From: Agrypnia vestita
Taxonomy: Eukaryota; Arthropoda; Insecta; Trichoptera; Phryganeidae
DNA length: 64,000 nt
NCBI GenBank assembly: GCA_016648135.1
Contig: JADDOH010002334.1
Coordinates: 308,826 to 372,825 of the forward strand
Direction: 5' to 3'
Shown: positions 10,061 through 22,639 of the stretch, in pieces
Layout: every line of letters starts with the position of its first letter
Numbering within the stretch: the first letter of the stretch is position 1
Notes under the pieces: generated by a model
What the model saw: only the letters and a program-made list of their open reading frames with translations
The model's database searches: none
What the model was told of the DNA's origin: nothing
Made by a program: the position numbers and the translations under genes

Positions 10061-10097
10061 TACCGTACCGTAAGACGTACGGATGGAATGGAAAGGC

Positions 10098-10105
10098 TGA
10101 CGTCA
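10098..10105. promoter_or_regulatory. CRE palindrome TGACGTCA
   Basis: A perfect CREB/ATF site in a slightly GC-richer stretch (10060-10250). One of six perfect copies in the window. No adjacent promoter was identified. Confidence 0.35.
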
Positions 10106-11159
10106 CAAAGCGGAAAGAGTTAAGAGAAGATTGCCAACTCGATAGTCGGATAGGATAAAGTCTGCAGTCAATGACTCATTTCGGGATTCTGTCAAGGATG
10201 GTGCAGATCGAAGCAATGCCCCAGCAACAACGACTGCTCTGCTAAGAGCACAACGTATGAATTTTTTTAAATATAAAATAGATTCTCAGTAAGAGACAAT
10301 AGAACTTTAATAGATAACAGATATTAATATATTTTTTATTATTTAATAGATAAATATGTATGATTTTTTTACAACAGTGATAACTAATAGAAATTATGTA
10401 ATAATCAAATTATTGTATATGTTATACCTCACCAAAAAGAGTCAAGTTTCTTGTGTGTGGTGAGGGATAATCACTTACAAAGGAAAAAATTATATCAATA
10501 AAACAAGAATTTTGAATTACAAAAGAATTCCTATATTAATTTTTTTAAGTAGGTAAATAGTGTAAGATATTAATAGTATAAGAGACAATGAGAATTATCG
10601 GTATATAAAATAAGATATTTGTCGATATATTATTTTATATAGAACACCAAATATATAGACACGAACTAACAGAAATAAGATTAAATTGTGAATTTTGATA
10701 CATTTATGAAAAATCAAACTACCTAAATAGGTAATCTTAAAAAATAAGTTGCGCTTTTTTACCAAGAGACGTTTTTATCTGAAGTGATACAATTTGGAAC
10801 GAATTTCATAAAATATATTTACAAAATGTATTTCCATCATACTTCCGTTGTCTCAGAACTAAACACCTTAAGAGGTTTAGTTCAGTTCTACACAATTGTG
10901 TTTTTATTGATACGCAATATTTTTCTGTGATTGTCGAAAAGCTCTGCGGTTGATTCACAATTTGTTTGGATGAGACATTTCGGTGGTCACTAGTTTTAAT
11001 TGTATGGGTATACGAAAAGACCCCGAATATTTATTTTTGTAACAAACTTTTTTCCAACATACTTTATAACATATAATGATAAATCTACCCATAAGTAATT
11101 CTAGTCACTGAATATTATATTATATACAGAAATTCTAAATTTCAAATAGTGCTAATTAG

Positions 11160-12220
11160 CACAAGAGCAACACAAATGGAATTGGTACGGTCTTGTTTAA
11201 ACAAAGGAATGGATACGACAGCGAAGAGCACGTGGCCTAATTATACGGATTGCTCCACATGAGAAGTCTTTACATACTCCAATGCCTTGCAAATGTTTTT
11301 TATTTTCCACTTTAGTAAGGTTGCAGATCTACTTAACTCAACAGGGTCTATCACTGTAAAAAATACTCAAAATTAAAAGTGTAACTCAAATAACTGCAAG
11401 CAAAATGTCCCCAGATTGTTAGACTGATTGACTTATACGCCCCATTGAGGTCATCAAGACACAGTGCATTATTATATTATAGTAAAAATGTCAGAACTAA
11501 GGCATTAGCAAAATCTGTAATCCCCAGACTACACTCATTAGGGAATGAACATGCAGAGGCAGCTGACATTTTTACTGATAATATAACTGTGTATAGGACA
11601 AAGGTTATACAATTCTTTACATCTCAACTAAATGGAAATGGATAATAAATTTTTCTTTTTCTTCTTACTACTTAAACTTCTCTTTTTAATTTACACAAAT
11701 CTATAAGATGTACTTGAATCTTTTTAACTGCAATCTAAATTTCTACAAATCTATTATATGCACTTGAATCTTTTAACAGCAATCTAAATTTCTACAAATC
11801 TATTATATGCACTTGAATCTTTTAACAGCAATCTAAATTTCTACAAATCTATTATATGCACTTGAATCTTTTAACAGCAATCTAAATTTCTACAAGTCTA
11901 TTATATGCACTTGAATCTTTTAACAGCAATCTAAATTTCTACAAATCTATTATATGCACTTGAATCTTTTAACAGCAATCTAAATTTCTACAAATCTATT
12001 ATATGCACTTGAATCTTTTAACAGCAATCTAAATTTCTACAAATCTATTATATGCACTTGAATCTTTTAACAGCAATCTAAATTTACACAATTCTATTAT
12101 ATGTACCTGTAACTTTTAACTGTATATCTGTCTTATGTTATTCTGTTAAATTTATATTTTGTAAAAGCCCATAAGGGTGTTAAATAAATAAATAAACAAA
12201 ATAAATAAATAAAAATGTTT
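11160..12220 (+). mobile_element. LINE 3' end containing a minisatellite
   Basis: A 66-codon frame (11445-11645) ends just before a 3'-UTR-like region. The segment finishes with TTTATATTTTGTAAAAGCCC, then AAGGGTGTTAAATAAATAA and an (AAAT)n tail at 12181-12213, a layout typical of CR1/Jockey-type LINE ends in insects. The frame itself is too short and degraded for family assignment. A 49-bp tandem array occupies most of the 3' UTR. Confidence 0.5.
11690..12140. repeat. Minisatellite, 49-bp unit, about nine copies
   Basis: The unit contains CTATTATATGCACTTGAATC, then TTTTAACAGCAATCTAAAT. ACTTGAATC recurs at about 11712, 11762, 11811, 11860, 11909, 11958, 12007 and 12056, with a degenerate last unit near 12104. 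Central units are almost identical; the first and last differ most, the usual pattern of homogenisation by unequal exchange or slippage. There are no unique spacers, so it is not a CRISPR-like array. Confidence 0.95.
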
Positions 12221-12240
12221 CAAAAGTAAAAAAAAAATAG

Positions 12241-12376
12241 TAGCTGTTGGTGTCTGGTTAGATAACGCTCGCCTAATGATCTGGTAGTCAATGATTCGAG
12301 CGCCGTTCCAGGATACTAGCTTAGTTTTAAAATAGTAGTAATATTGATGCGACACGTATTCCGTTTTCTCATCTCT
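12241..12376 (+). mobile_element. tRNA-derived SINE, family S1
   Basis: The head has TGGTTAGATAACGCTCGCC (A-box region) and GATTCGAGCGCC (B-box region). The tail is GATGCGACACGTATTCCG, then TTTTCTCATC. The same head and tail occur in reverse at 18021-18200 and 54536-54700, and in part at 15070-15215 and 15425-15482. Pol III-transcribed and mobilised by a LINE partner, as known for such elements. Confidence 0.75.
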
Positions 12377-12379
12377 ATT

Positions 12380-13650
12380 TAAAAAAATATATATATTATT
12401 AATTTTTGATAGACTGATAAAACTGATCTTTAAAACGCGAAAAAATTGTTAAATCAATCCTCGAAAATTGTGTAAATAAAAAATGAAATGTGTTGTATAC
12501 CGATACACGTCAATTAGTACGTTATTGCATTGCAGTCTACCGCGAAACGGTCGTATAACTTTCTCGTACATTTACGGATATATAATACATTTGTGAATAT
12601 CCGTGATCAAAAAATCAACCCTTAGTCTCCTAATAATGATGTACCCTATTAACTACATAAGTTTCAGACTCATACACATGTAAATATGGAAAATACCAAA
12701 AAAAACCATCAAGCAGGTTCTGAAAATATTTTAGAAAATCTAATACTCACTAAAAGTCCACACAAATTTGTGGCATCAAATAACAAAGTACATGAAGAGG
12801 CTTTCGTCCAAAAGTGGTTAGAAAACGTTTAATGATGAAGCAAACATGATACGTAAGCGTAGAAGAGTGGAGTGTCTAAAATCGTCTGTCATGTTATGCC
12901 AGTTATAACAGTTATACCAGTAATGATAACTTAGTTAGTAGGTTAAGTTCTGTAAATTGAGAAATAGATAGTCAGATAGAAGCTTTTAATTAATTTCATT
13001 AGCGAAAATGAAAAACATAATTCTCTAAGGGTAGCCACTACGTTTCACTTATTCCCTGGAGTCTTAGTTGTTCACAGATATTACAAAATTATGGATTTAT
13101 ATGAAATCTCCAGATAAACCTTCCGTCGACAGGAGAACTCCAGGAATTATTTATTTACCTACTAAACCACGGTAATGTTTTTATGCTGACCCTACTCCGT
13201 CTTAGTAAATTGAGGCAAACATTTAACATTATTAGTTTTAAATATTATTTGAATTAAATTATGAATATTATGAACCTATTCTTTTTTTACTTCTATTCTA
13301 TTTTTGAATCTACGGTTCTTTTCTTTTCTTGAAAAATCACTGAGAGAGTCACCTGTAAGATTTTTTTTTCATCCTTTTCATCACTTTCCCGGGGGATCCT
13401 CAACTATGAAGTATTTTAATAATTTCAGATCTATCGATTCTATCATGGTAAAATATGAATTAAAAATTCAAACCTAATTAAATATTTCATATATTATTTA
13501 AAATTTTCAAATTTCAATAACTTTCGTTATTATGTAAATCATATGAAAATATATCTGAGACAGATAAGCATTTTTATAACAACAGCTAAGAACATTATTT
13601 TTAAAAATGTATTCATATATACCAAACTTTATTTATTTAATTTTTTCTTT
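12380..13650. other. No gene or repeat identified
   Basis: A+T-rich sequence without a usable ORF. I found no match to other parts of the window. Confidence 0.4.
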
Positions 13651-13654
13651 TTGC

Positions 13655-13990
13655 TTCCTTTCTTTTAACGCGTCTGTTTGTCTGCTTGTCTAACGTAAAA
13701 ACTTTGGATCGATTTTTAACCCTTTTTCCGTGATCCAATCGAGCTAAAGTCTACTTTGCAAGTAGACTCGTGGCGACGATCAAGAAGATCTCTCAAATTT
13801 TCCTTAAAAAAAATAATAATAATAGTATAATTTCGGATTTTTCAAATTTTTAATGGTTTTTTCATACTCAACTCAGTAAGTTGTATAGAGATTCCGACGC
13901 ATATGGTAGACACGAAACCCGAAAATGAGAAAGGGAGTATTGTAAAAACTTGCTTTTTATGGGTTAGTTTTTTTAAGCTTTTTTGCAATG
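13655..13990 (-). repeat. MITE-like repeat family A, copy 2
   Basis: Reverse-oriented copy. It has GTCTGCTTGTC, ACTTTGGATCGATTTTTAAC, GATCCAATCGAGCT, GTGGCGACGATCAAGAAGAT and, at the far end, GAGAAAGGGAGTA and TTTTTATGGGTTAG. It retains both ends. See 36678-36995 for the cleanest copy. Confidence 0.75.
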
Positions 13991-13994
13991 TAAT

Positions 13995-15065
13995 TAAACA
14001 ACAATTAAAGTGGCCTTGTAATATTTTTCAACACGGTTACTAAAAACAGTGAAGTACATCTAAAAAAAGTAAAAATATATTAAAAATAAAATGTATTGAT
14101 ATATTCTTAATAATAAATCATATGTCCATTTGCTTGTTTTCTTTTCCAAAAGAAAAATTATATTCTGCTAATTTGTAATTCATAAAAAATTAATACTTTA
14201 TTCCAATGTTATTTCATTATTGGCATAAAGTTGGTTTCAAAATTTCCTACACAAAAAGAAAAATCTGGAAAATAATATACTTTTCATAATGAATGTTTCC
14301 AAAAATTCCCATCATTTTTAAGAGGTTTCTGTACTCGAAAATATTCCTAAAATTAGTATCGAAGCAACAAACATGAAATATAAATTACCTTGTGAAATTC
14401 GCTACCCAAAATCCTGGAATATTTTCGCCAAACTTGACAGCTCGACAAACCGGTGAGGACATTAAAATCAATGAAGTATGAAATTCTTTCCTAGCGGAGG
14501 GAAGAGGAAACGAAGATAGTTCATTAACCTCTTCACCCAACACCAAACAATGCCAAAAATGTCCACCTACTGGGACATAGTTTTAACTAACTGCATGATA
14601 TATTTATAAAGGTATACTACATGTTTTAAATGTATTATTCATACAATATTTTATTTGTCGTAAAACTGGTGTGCAATTTGGCACATGAAAATACATATCT
14701 GTAATAAAGAAAATAAATACTGGAATGAAAAAAAATTAAGTATCAATAAATTCACGAAATGCTTAGCAGTACATACATATGTATCATAACATTTCAAAAC
14801 CGTAACGGGGAAAGTAATATCACGGTAAAAAAAATTCAATGGGATGTTAAGCGTTTGGGAGTGTATAAGGTGCCAAGCACGACCAAAGAGGATTTTTTTG
14901 TTTTGACAAAACGCGGCAGAAGCTTTATTTAAAAAAATTTATAAACAGAACATTTTATAATAAAGTAAATTTTCCACCTTTTTTTTAACTCACCAGATAA
15001 TGAATTCGAATTGATTATATAGTGACATCTAGTAGACGAAGATTTGTTATTTATTTGAATATAAA
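13995..15065. other. No gene identified
   Basis: A+T-rich. A patch at 14500-14580 is less A+T-rich and reads like old repeat sequence, with no assignable motif. Confidence 0.35.
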
Positions 15066-15069
15066 TAAA

Positions 15070-15215
15070 TTCAAGGAGCTTATTGATTTACTGGTTATGT
15101 GATCCAGTAACCGGTGGTTCGAGACCCATTACAGAACACCGGTAGTTCTATTTTCATAGCACAAGCTTTTATTTTGATTTGAAAAAGTAAGTGTGATGTT
15201 CTTACTATCTTGTCG
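15070..15215 (+). mobile_element. SINE S1, head portion
   Basis: TGTGATCCAGTAACCGGTGG, then TTCGAGACCC (B-box region), ACACCGGTAG, and TATTTTCATAGCACAAGCTT align with the S1 body seen in reverse at 18021-18200. The usual GCGACACGTATTCC tail is missing at this end. Confidence 0.6.
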
Positions 15216-15424
15216 TGACTTCGTGATTCTCCAATAGAATCGGTTACTCTTGGATTATTGGTGGCAACAATACGTTATACAGCGGTTACAATGAACAACA
15301 GCGGTCTGTCTCGATATAATGGTAGAAAAATCCTAGAGACAACATGCGCGAGAACTTATGAAGCATTTGCCCTCTCTTTCGTGCTCCTTCTCTTTCGTGC
15401 TTCGTGACATACGTCCCTTAGATC

Positions 15425-15482
15425 TATTACAGTAAAAATGTTGATGCGACAAGTTTTGATACGTATTTCGTGTTTGGAACTC
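15425..15482 (+). mobile_element. SINE S1, tail fragment
   Basis: ATGTTGATGCGACAAG and ACGTATTTCGTGTTT match the S1 tail. It lies 210 bases after an S1 head (15070-15215), so the two may be one element split by inserted sequence. Confidence 0.5.
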
Positions 15483-15639
15483 TATTTTAAAAAATAGGAC
15501 ATATATTTTTATTCGCTTCGTGACAATAAGGTCAAAACAGAGTTTTATATACAAGTTTTTTATTATTTCATTATTTTATCTTCATGAACTGACATAAAAT
15601 AGCCTCAATCAGGTGAGATACCTCTCGCAACATTTTTAT

Positions 15640-15815
15640 TTTTTTTAATTATTTATTTCAAAAAATCCTTGTTTACAATATATAGGTACTTAATAATAAT
15701 TTAACAATAAAAATATAAGATAAGATTACACATTTTGTTTTTTGTTAGATTTGTGGATTATGCCACTCTACTAGGCTACGCCTGTCCCAGAGTGGCGTTA
15801 TAGAACACAATTATA
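15640..15815 (-). mobile_element. LINE 3' end, possible
   Basis: Reading the minus strand, GCCACTCTGGGACAGGCGTA leads through about 130 bases into AAATAAATAATTAAAA. A related CCTGTCCTAGAGTGGC followed by AAATAAATAAAAA occurs at 48625-48655. No coding sequence survives. Confidence 0.35.
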
Positions 15816-15819
15816 ATAT

Positions 15820-17540
15820 TTTTTTGAATTCGTCAATAATAATTGTTTTCATAAGGTAATAATTATGTATCTACAAAGTATCAAGTGCAATGTTAGTGAT
15901 AGATTGAGCGAGTCATAAGTCCAAGTGTAAATATGTGTAGAATATTGTTTAATGTAAAAAGGGTTAAAGTTTTGTTTAAGATTTTTTTTTACATACGTCT
16001 ACAAGTCTCGATCCTGGACGGCCCTCGTATGCGGGTGAGATTTCTGCTAAAGATTTGTTATGAAAGAAGACAGTGCAGAGTTAGGGGTTTACCGTGTGCT
16101 TTTTCGGGATATAAAATAACGCAACCAGTACACAAAATATCTAATCTTTGGACACACATCATCACAGATGACTTTAGGGTGTTTCCAGCCCCTGCATCCT
16201 ACGGTTATGGCACTCTTCCAGGTTTTCTCCGTTCACTACCGTCGTCGTACTTGGAATAATATCACATTTCAGGCTGTTATGCATAATGACGCATAATGTG
16301 ACCGAAAAATTGATAAAAAAGCTTTTACTAACTACAGCAGATAGAAATTTCTGGGGTTAGATTTATTACGGCAAAAGGGCATTCAGGCTTCATTTTGTCC
16401 ACATCTAGGGGATGTGTTTAACGATTTGTCACTATTGTCTGACCATGCCTGTGCTGCAAATATAATGTTGGAAATACAATAAACAACGTTATTTTGGTCG
16501 TTGTTAGGTAGTTAGATGCATCTTCTGCGTGCTAGGTAAAATAAACCCACCAATGTAACCGTTATTTTATATAAAAACAAACTTTTTTCAATGTTTTTAT
16601 CCATATTTTTTTACCTTAGTATTAATTACAATATATTTTATTATAGCCTTTTGTACTCTAAAAAGCTATTAAACCTGTGTATAGGCTGCACCTCCCCATC
16701 GGATTATGCCATAGTTTATTTTTATTTAGCAGAGTGCATAGTATATACTTTTATGTATTTACGACTATCTATAGTAGGTTAGTTTAGGTCTGCATTGACA
16801 TAAAAATACCTGCAATCTTTAATGTCATCGGCCCAACTAACTGGGAAATGAACTACTCTTCAGCTTCCAGAAACCACTCTACCACTTATTTATTTATACG
16901 GTCATTCCTTCATGCTCCATAGCCAATTGTTCATTGCTCATTGCCTATTTCTCAGTGTTCATTTTCTCATTTTCGACAATAATAAATATATTATACTAGT
17001 CTCTTTACTCGGTTGTCAATTTTTCAATAAAGCAGCATATCACATACAATGTAGTATGACATACAATACACGTCCGTCGACATGTCCTGAATGTGTGTGT
17101 TTGTGTGTTTGTGTTTATTCTGGTCAAAGTATCCATCCCTCTTGTTTACTTGCTCTATTCAACCACCCTTTTCCCAGCGCGTATTGGAGCGAGTTTCAAA
17201 ACAGTTTCAGTGACACTCTGTGTTGACACGCTCAAGATTGACGGCCTGGATTAAAACTGGGTGTTTTCGAAGCATGACGCAGTTCACCCAATTCTTGTTT
17301 AATGAATAACATTTTTTTACATGATCTCAATTTTTATGAGATTTTTATCTCGAAACAAAGACAGAGATTATGCTCCCGTGAATTCTTCGGTTTTTATAAC
17401 CTGATTTTCTGATTAACGCCGAATATTTTATGACTTCATATATGTCGTTAATAAATATTAGAAAAAGAAGGGGTCCAAAGTGGGATCCATGACATATGCC
17501 AGAGGTACTAAGAATGGAATGCTTTTGTGGCTACTTACAC
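15820..17540. other. Unassigned sequence with one 108-codon ORF
   Basis: An ORF at 15933-16259 (plus) has Arg-, Ser- and Pro-containing stretches and ordinary composition, but no motif I recognise. A GT-rich microsatellite lies at 17091-17120. Nothing else is supported. Confidence 0.3.
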
Positions 17541-17543
17541 TTT

Positions 17544-17723
17544 TATAACTCTACTTGAGTTTATTAGCTTACTCAAGATTCAAGAATATCAGTAACTCAC
17601 ATTGATAGATGAAGATATATAAAATATAAACCGATGATGATATATATTCACCTGTTGAAGAGAGTTACTGATATTCGAGTACCCGAAACACGAGTTTTGC
17701 TAATAAACTCAAGTAGAGTTATA
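17544..17723. mobile_element. Short inverted-repeat element
   Basis: TATAACTCTACTTGAG and TTTATTAGC at 17544-17568 are repeated as the exact reverse complement at 17699-17723. A second pair, GAATATCAGTAACTC, lies inside (17584-17598 and 17660-17674). Total 180 bp with no coding capacity. It looks like a MITE or a snapped-back element. CCCGAAAC occurs near the right end, but I could not build a hammerhead around it. Confidence 0.7.
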
Positions 17724-18020
17724 ACAGTGTTTAATTTACAAATTATCCTTAGTAAAGATTATTATTAAATAATGCAAAATTTGCAATTTTTATCAAATTC
17801 GATACAGATTTTATACATACAGATTTTATCGATACAGTTTAAGTGTAAGAACCTTCTGTTTGTCTATTTTTTGAGAATGATAAAATGTAGATTTAATTGT
17901 TCTAGGTTACGGTTGTGTCGCTAGCAAATCGAACAATGTGTATCAGTCAGTCCTGCAAGCGTATCAAGCGGCGAACTCTGAGTTTATCTCCGAATCAAAA
18001 TTTCGAAATGTAAGTATATT

Positions 18021-18200
18021 GATGCGAAAACGGAATACGTGTCGCATTTTACTTACTTACTTACGCATTCCTACTAATTTTAAACTAAGCTTGTGCTATG
18101 AAAATAGGGCTAACTTACCGGTGTCCTGGAATGGGGCTCGAACCACCGACCCCCACTAGGCGAGCATTATGACAATCATAGCCACTACACAAACAACCTA
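18021..18200 (-). mobile_element. SINE S1, near-complete
   Basis: On the plus strand it begins GATGCGAAAACGGAATACG, then TGTCGC (tail), passes GCTTGTGCTATGAAAATAGG, and ends in GGGGCTCGAACCACCGACC (B box, antisense) and AGGCGAGC. With 54536-54700 it defines the family, about 165-180 bp. TTAC repeats at 18052-18065 lie in the tail-body junction. Confidence 0.8.
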
Positions 18201-18289
18201 CTTAGCTATATAGACATATTAAGCTAATTAGATACGTATCTATTTCATAGCGTGTATACCTCTAGAAGGCTGACCTATTTTACCTCTGA

Positions 18290-18600
18290 CGATCCATAAA
18301 GGTACCTCGGGTTTTCCATATAGGAGTCAAGATGTTGGTACCTCAATAAGATGTGCTGCAAAACCTACTGCTAGGGAGACCAGACTGGGAAACTGGCCGG
18401 TTTTCCCTGAGGCGTTGCTGGCCTGTCCAGGGTATAAATCCTTCAAATTATGGGCTCCGAGCCACAAACCACCGGTGTTCTCTCGTATAGTTCATTTCTC
18501 CTAAGGCAGAGGATTATTTCATGAGGCACTAACCGTGTGTAGCAAACATCTCTGTGGTTTGTATGTGTTGTTAACTACGTACATATGTATCTTGATTATT
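18290..18600 (+). other. Unassigned open frame, about 60 codons
   Basis: From about 18337 a frame stays open to a TAA near 18500, encoding a segment with RETRLGNWPVFPEALLACPG. Composition is less A+T-biased than the surroundings. There is no start codon, no motif I recognise and no partner elsewhere in the window. It could be a decayed transposon ORF. Confidence 0.25.
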
Positions 18601-18892
18601 TTTGAGTATTTCACTCGTTTGAAAGTCAATGCATTTACTTTAAAATAATTAACCTTTATAAATATTATTATAAATTGCATTATTATAAATTATCATAAAT
18701 TTATTGAAAGATTAACATTTATAAATATTAATATAAATTATATTATTATAATTATTTTTAAAAACCTTAAAATTTACCCATTAAGCCTTGTATTACGTGA
18801 ATTTTGTAAATCCATTGTTGAAGAAATTTTTAAAGCGATATCTTTAATCCAAATATTAAAAAAAAAAACATTAAATTAGGAACATACAAGTA

Positions 18893-19132
18893 CTATGTTA
18901 TATTTTTTTGTATCTTTTTATAATTGTAATTTTTTAAATTATGATATCTTAGCGGCCGCGCCGCCTCGCAACGGTTCATACGACCTGCGTGGGGTAGCGC
19001 GGTCTCGCATGTTAATTGAAAAAAATTTCTACCTGGAGACGATTGAGTAGGACCGATATGAAAGCTTTTGCTCTTAAAACAGTCCGGGGTAAGCGGTGGG
19101 TACCATTCACCCCTAAGGGTCGGTTGCATCAT
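18893..19132 (-). pseudogene. Coding-like dispersed sequence, copy 1
   Basis: The minus strand encodes 79 residues that include EWYPPLTPDCFKSKSFHIG and PTQSSPGRNFFQL. A plus-strand frame at 29160-29345 encodes PPHTLGCFMCRSVHISPT and NSPPGWHYFML at the same spacing. The shared pattern is PP-x-T-x2-CF-x3-S-x-HI-x-PT-x-S-x-PG. Two separate copies with conserved residues suggest a once-coding repeat, but I do not recognise the family. Confidence 0.4.
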
Positions 19133-19139
19133 TGCGGAT

Positions 19140-21330
19140 TAAAGTAAAATTTTGTTTAAAGCGTAGATTTTTGCATTCTCCACCAATCAATTTAAACGAA
19201 TTTTTTCTTTAGTCCAACTTGATACAACCGATCCTTAGTAATTTAAAGATTAAAGTATGCTTTAAAAAAGTAATTTGCATAATAGTAATAAAAATAACAG
19301 TTTTAAAGCTATTTGAACCTTTAAATCATTCAAGTATTGACTCTGTATTCGGCCCTAAATATTATACTACTGCAGCATAAAATCACTTTTCTTTCAACTA
19401 CTAGCATAACCTTTAATCTTAATACATTAAAAAATTAACTAAAATTATAAAAAACAAACTCCTTATTAATTTCCAATTTTCATTTATTAACAATTACAAC
19501 CTATTAATATATTCATCTAATGCAACTATCTTACTGTACTGTACTTTATTAAAATTGTCTAAATAAAATAAAAATTTAAAAAGGGACTAGCGATCTTAAT
19601 GTGGACAAGATATGCAAAAATATAATTAGGAATCTGATATTAGAGCACTAGCTGCAATATCACTTTTCGAAAAATTATAGAACTGTTCATTCAATACGTT
19701 ATACATGTCAATACATGTTCTATAATCTTATAATAAAAATGACAAATTTAATTGTTTGGGATAGTTTTTTTCGAAAAATATATACCTATTATATCTTTGC
19801 ATATTTTTGCACTTATTTAATTCATCGACTTTGTTTTAATTATCATAGAATGTGTTTTTATTAAATAAATAAATAAAATATATTATTATCTAAAATTATA
19901 TAATCATGTCCTAGCTTAGTTAGGAGAAAATTTCAAATGATGAATTCAAATATCAACATATTTTCTATCCAAAATTGTACGATGAAGACTCCGCAGAAGT
20001 TTTTGCTACAGCTGCGAGACACCCTGTATATTCATAAATTTTTCTATGTTTAGTTTTTAAGTAAATAGGCCAGTCAAGCTGACATTATGAATAAATAAAT
20101 ATAAAAAGACGACTTTTAAAAAATTTTGAATTCTTAAATGTTTTCCGTCTTTATTTATGGGTAATTTCTAATACGAGTATACTTATAGCCTTTGAGAGAG
20201 TGTATACAAATTGTCGATCACAACTGGGTATAATTTTCCATGGTCCAATAGACGCTTTCCTGAATTGCCTTCACAAGATTGAAAAATCAAATAATTCCTT
20301 TCTTGAGCGTCGTTTCTTGAATAAAATATGGACTGTGAGGAGGTTATGTGCAACCTATCAGCGTTAGCGAAATTACAAGAATATATATTTTTCATATCAC
20401 ATTGACCATATTGTATTCTCGGTACCGATGCAAATTACCTTTTGAATATTCTTATAAGGTCATGAAATTACCATGACTTTTCAAAATCTCGCCCTTAAGA
20501 AAATGAAATGCAAATATCTATGTGAAAATAAAATGAGACTTTATATTCAATGAATATCATTTTAATATTTGGCTTGGTTTTCACCTGAAAATCTTTCATT
20601 ATTCTAATGAAATAACGTCCATTTAAATTACTTTATGTAAGCGCCCGACATTTTTAAATTAAAAAAATTACAATGACATACGCGCGCTAGTACGCTTAAC
20701 TTAGCATGTTATCAGCATTATTGCACGCACTTTTCCATCTTGCAGAGACGGGATTATGTACGATTTATGTCACATATTTAAAATTATTTTCTCGTTAGCT
20801 TTTTAATGGAAATTTTATGCCGACACTTTTAAGTTATACACCCATCAGCCGTGCTGGCATCCAATAATTTTATTTTATTTTTTATTTATTTAAGGAACAT
20901 GTTTAAACAGTTTTATTTAATACGGCTAGTGAAGTTTCGGGAGAATTAATAGTGACAAGTTTTATAAAACGATGAGGGCTAAAATGCAAAATATAATATT
21001 TTTCTGTGTGTAATAACGTCAGTCACTGACGCTACCATGAGGTATAAAATAATATTGAGGTATGAAAAGCAAAAATTAATCATTTACTATGCAATAATGC
21101 TGTTATTAATGCCACTAAGACGCTACGATACGCTTGATGGTATTATTTACCTACTTCAACTCGCGGCAGAAATACAAATTAAATAATGTTATTTCGTGAC
21201 AAATATTGTTTATGGAACACAAAATACCTACATATTTTATTTCAATAAATTTCTCAGAATTTCTAGATAAGAACTGCTTAGCTACTGACTGCAGTGCCTC
21301 ACAGCATTTGAAATTTTGTTGAATATTTAA
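19140..21330. other. Mostly unassigned; one repeat end near 20000
   Basis: At 19995-20035 AGTTTTTGCTACAGCTGCGA and GACACCCTGTATA match the terminal sequence of the foldback element at 34364-34880 (TTTTTGCTACTATGAGACAC). A GC-richer patch at 20690-20850 has no identifiable content. 21018-21063 carries GTCACTGACGCTACCATGAG, which resembles repeats at 49063 and 56797. Confidence 0.35.
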
Positions 21331-21334
21331 AATC

Positions 21335-21670
21335 TGATTTCAACATCATCATCTTCTTCCCCTTTTTCTAGTAAGGTCGGGAACCCAAAGACTCGACAAG
21401 GTGCTTCCATGGTCCCCTGTCTTGCGCTGCTCGAGTCAACCAGTCCAGACCCATTCTGTTTTCAAATACTTTTTTTTTGTCTCTCACAGCTTAATCTGGG
21501 TCGACCCACCGGCCGTCTACCCTCCGGGGTTGTCAAGAGGATTCTTCTTAGTATTCGTTCCTCTGGCATTCTGAGCACATGTTCAAGCCACCTCAGCTAT
21601 GATTTTTCTATGTGCAGGAGTAGGGACTCCACGCCGAGTGTGTGCCTTATGTCGGCACTTCTCACTCTGA
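21335..21670 (-). pseudogene. LINE RT C-terminal fragment (family L2)
   Basis: Read on the minus strand, the sequence encodes LRWLEHVLRMPEERILRRIL, then PEGRRPVGRPRL, the C-terminal region of RTE/Jockey-like LINE ORFs. It then runs through CGAGTCTTTGGGTTCCCGAC and a GGGGAAGAAGATGATGATG tail at 21365-21345. A 140-codon ORF on the plus strand (21409-21831) is the antisense of this. Relatives: 32710-32965, 38085-38300 and, more distant, 4890-5085. Confidence 0.75.
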
Positions 21671-22639
21671 ATTATTTAATTATATTTTTTGCTTTTATCT
21701 TTCATTTATTGTTACATAATTTCTTTTCCATCTTCTTAGTCGGTGAGCTCAATACTGGGCATTGCGGTCATACTTTCAGACTCCACAGAGCGAATTGTGC
21801 TCCTTTACTCTTTGCGATACGTAGTTTGTAAACAGCCTTTTCTTAAACCTTTTTCCATTATAATTACTTTGCACTTATGTAATATGTAACCACACCCCCT
21901 CTAAACCCCGCCCACCATAACTTATCGGTCTATACTTGAACATTAATTTTAGTACATTGTCCTGAAAAAAAAGCATCGCTCACGAAACATCTTGAGTTTT
22001 TTAAACAAAGTTAAAGAATGGTAAAGCTTAGTTTTTATTATTTCATTAATTAAAAATGGTTCCACAAAGTAAATTTGAAAAAAAAAATTAAGAAATGGTA
22101 GATTTTTTTTTAATGAATGTCTTATTGGGTATTTGTTTGCATAACTGAATAATTAAGTTTATACTGTGATATCACATTAGAATATCTTCTCTGTACAATA
22201 ATTATTTATACTATTATGTTTTTATATGCCTGTACTCTACTTAACGGAATGTGTTTTCTTATAAATCATTGGGAATAATTTACTATACCTAACGATTATA
22301 TGTTATAACAAATAAATTAAATAAATCATCCCTGTATAAATAATAGAAATAATACAATATTCAAAATAAATACTTGTTAAAAACAAAATAATTACTGAAA
22401 CAGAATCTGATGATACACAGCGCACAAAGGAGCAAGCAAGATCAATCGGTGGTAGTATTTAAATGCAATATAATTTTGTGAAAAATCATACTTAAATTAA
22501 TATATATTGCACTGAAAAATTATTATTATAATTAATATATTCAATTAATATTTATTAATAATAAGAGCTACTGCTATGCTGAACAATATTACTCTGTCTT
22601 CCATGTCTCTGAGAGGGTATTCCGAAGCAGGATTCTCTT

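Noticed and set aside
11690..12140. CRISPR-like array
   Set aside because: The units are contiguous 49-bp repeats without unique spacers, and the genome is that of an animal. It is a minisatellite.
17660..17705. Hammerhead motif around ACTGATATTC and CCCGAAAC
   Set aside because: The core reads CTGATAT rather than CTGANGA and the stems do not pair; the segment is explained by the inverted-repeat element.
21409..21831. 140-codon ORF
   Set aside because: Its first part is the antisense of the L2 LINE end, which reads as LRWLEHVLRMPEERI on the other strand.
21961..22000. Further hammerhead motif (CCTGAA, CACGAAAC)
   Set aside because: No CTGANGA core and no stem II hairpin; only a loose resemblance.
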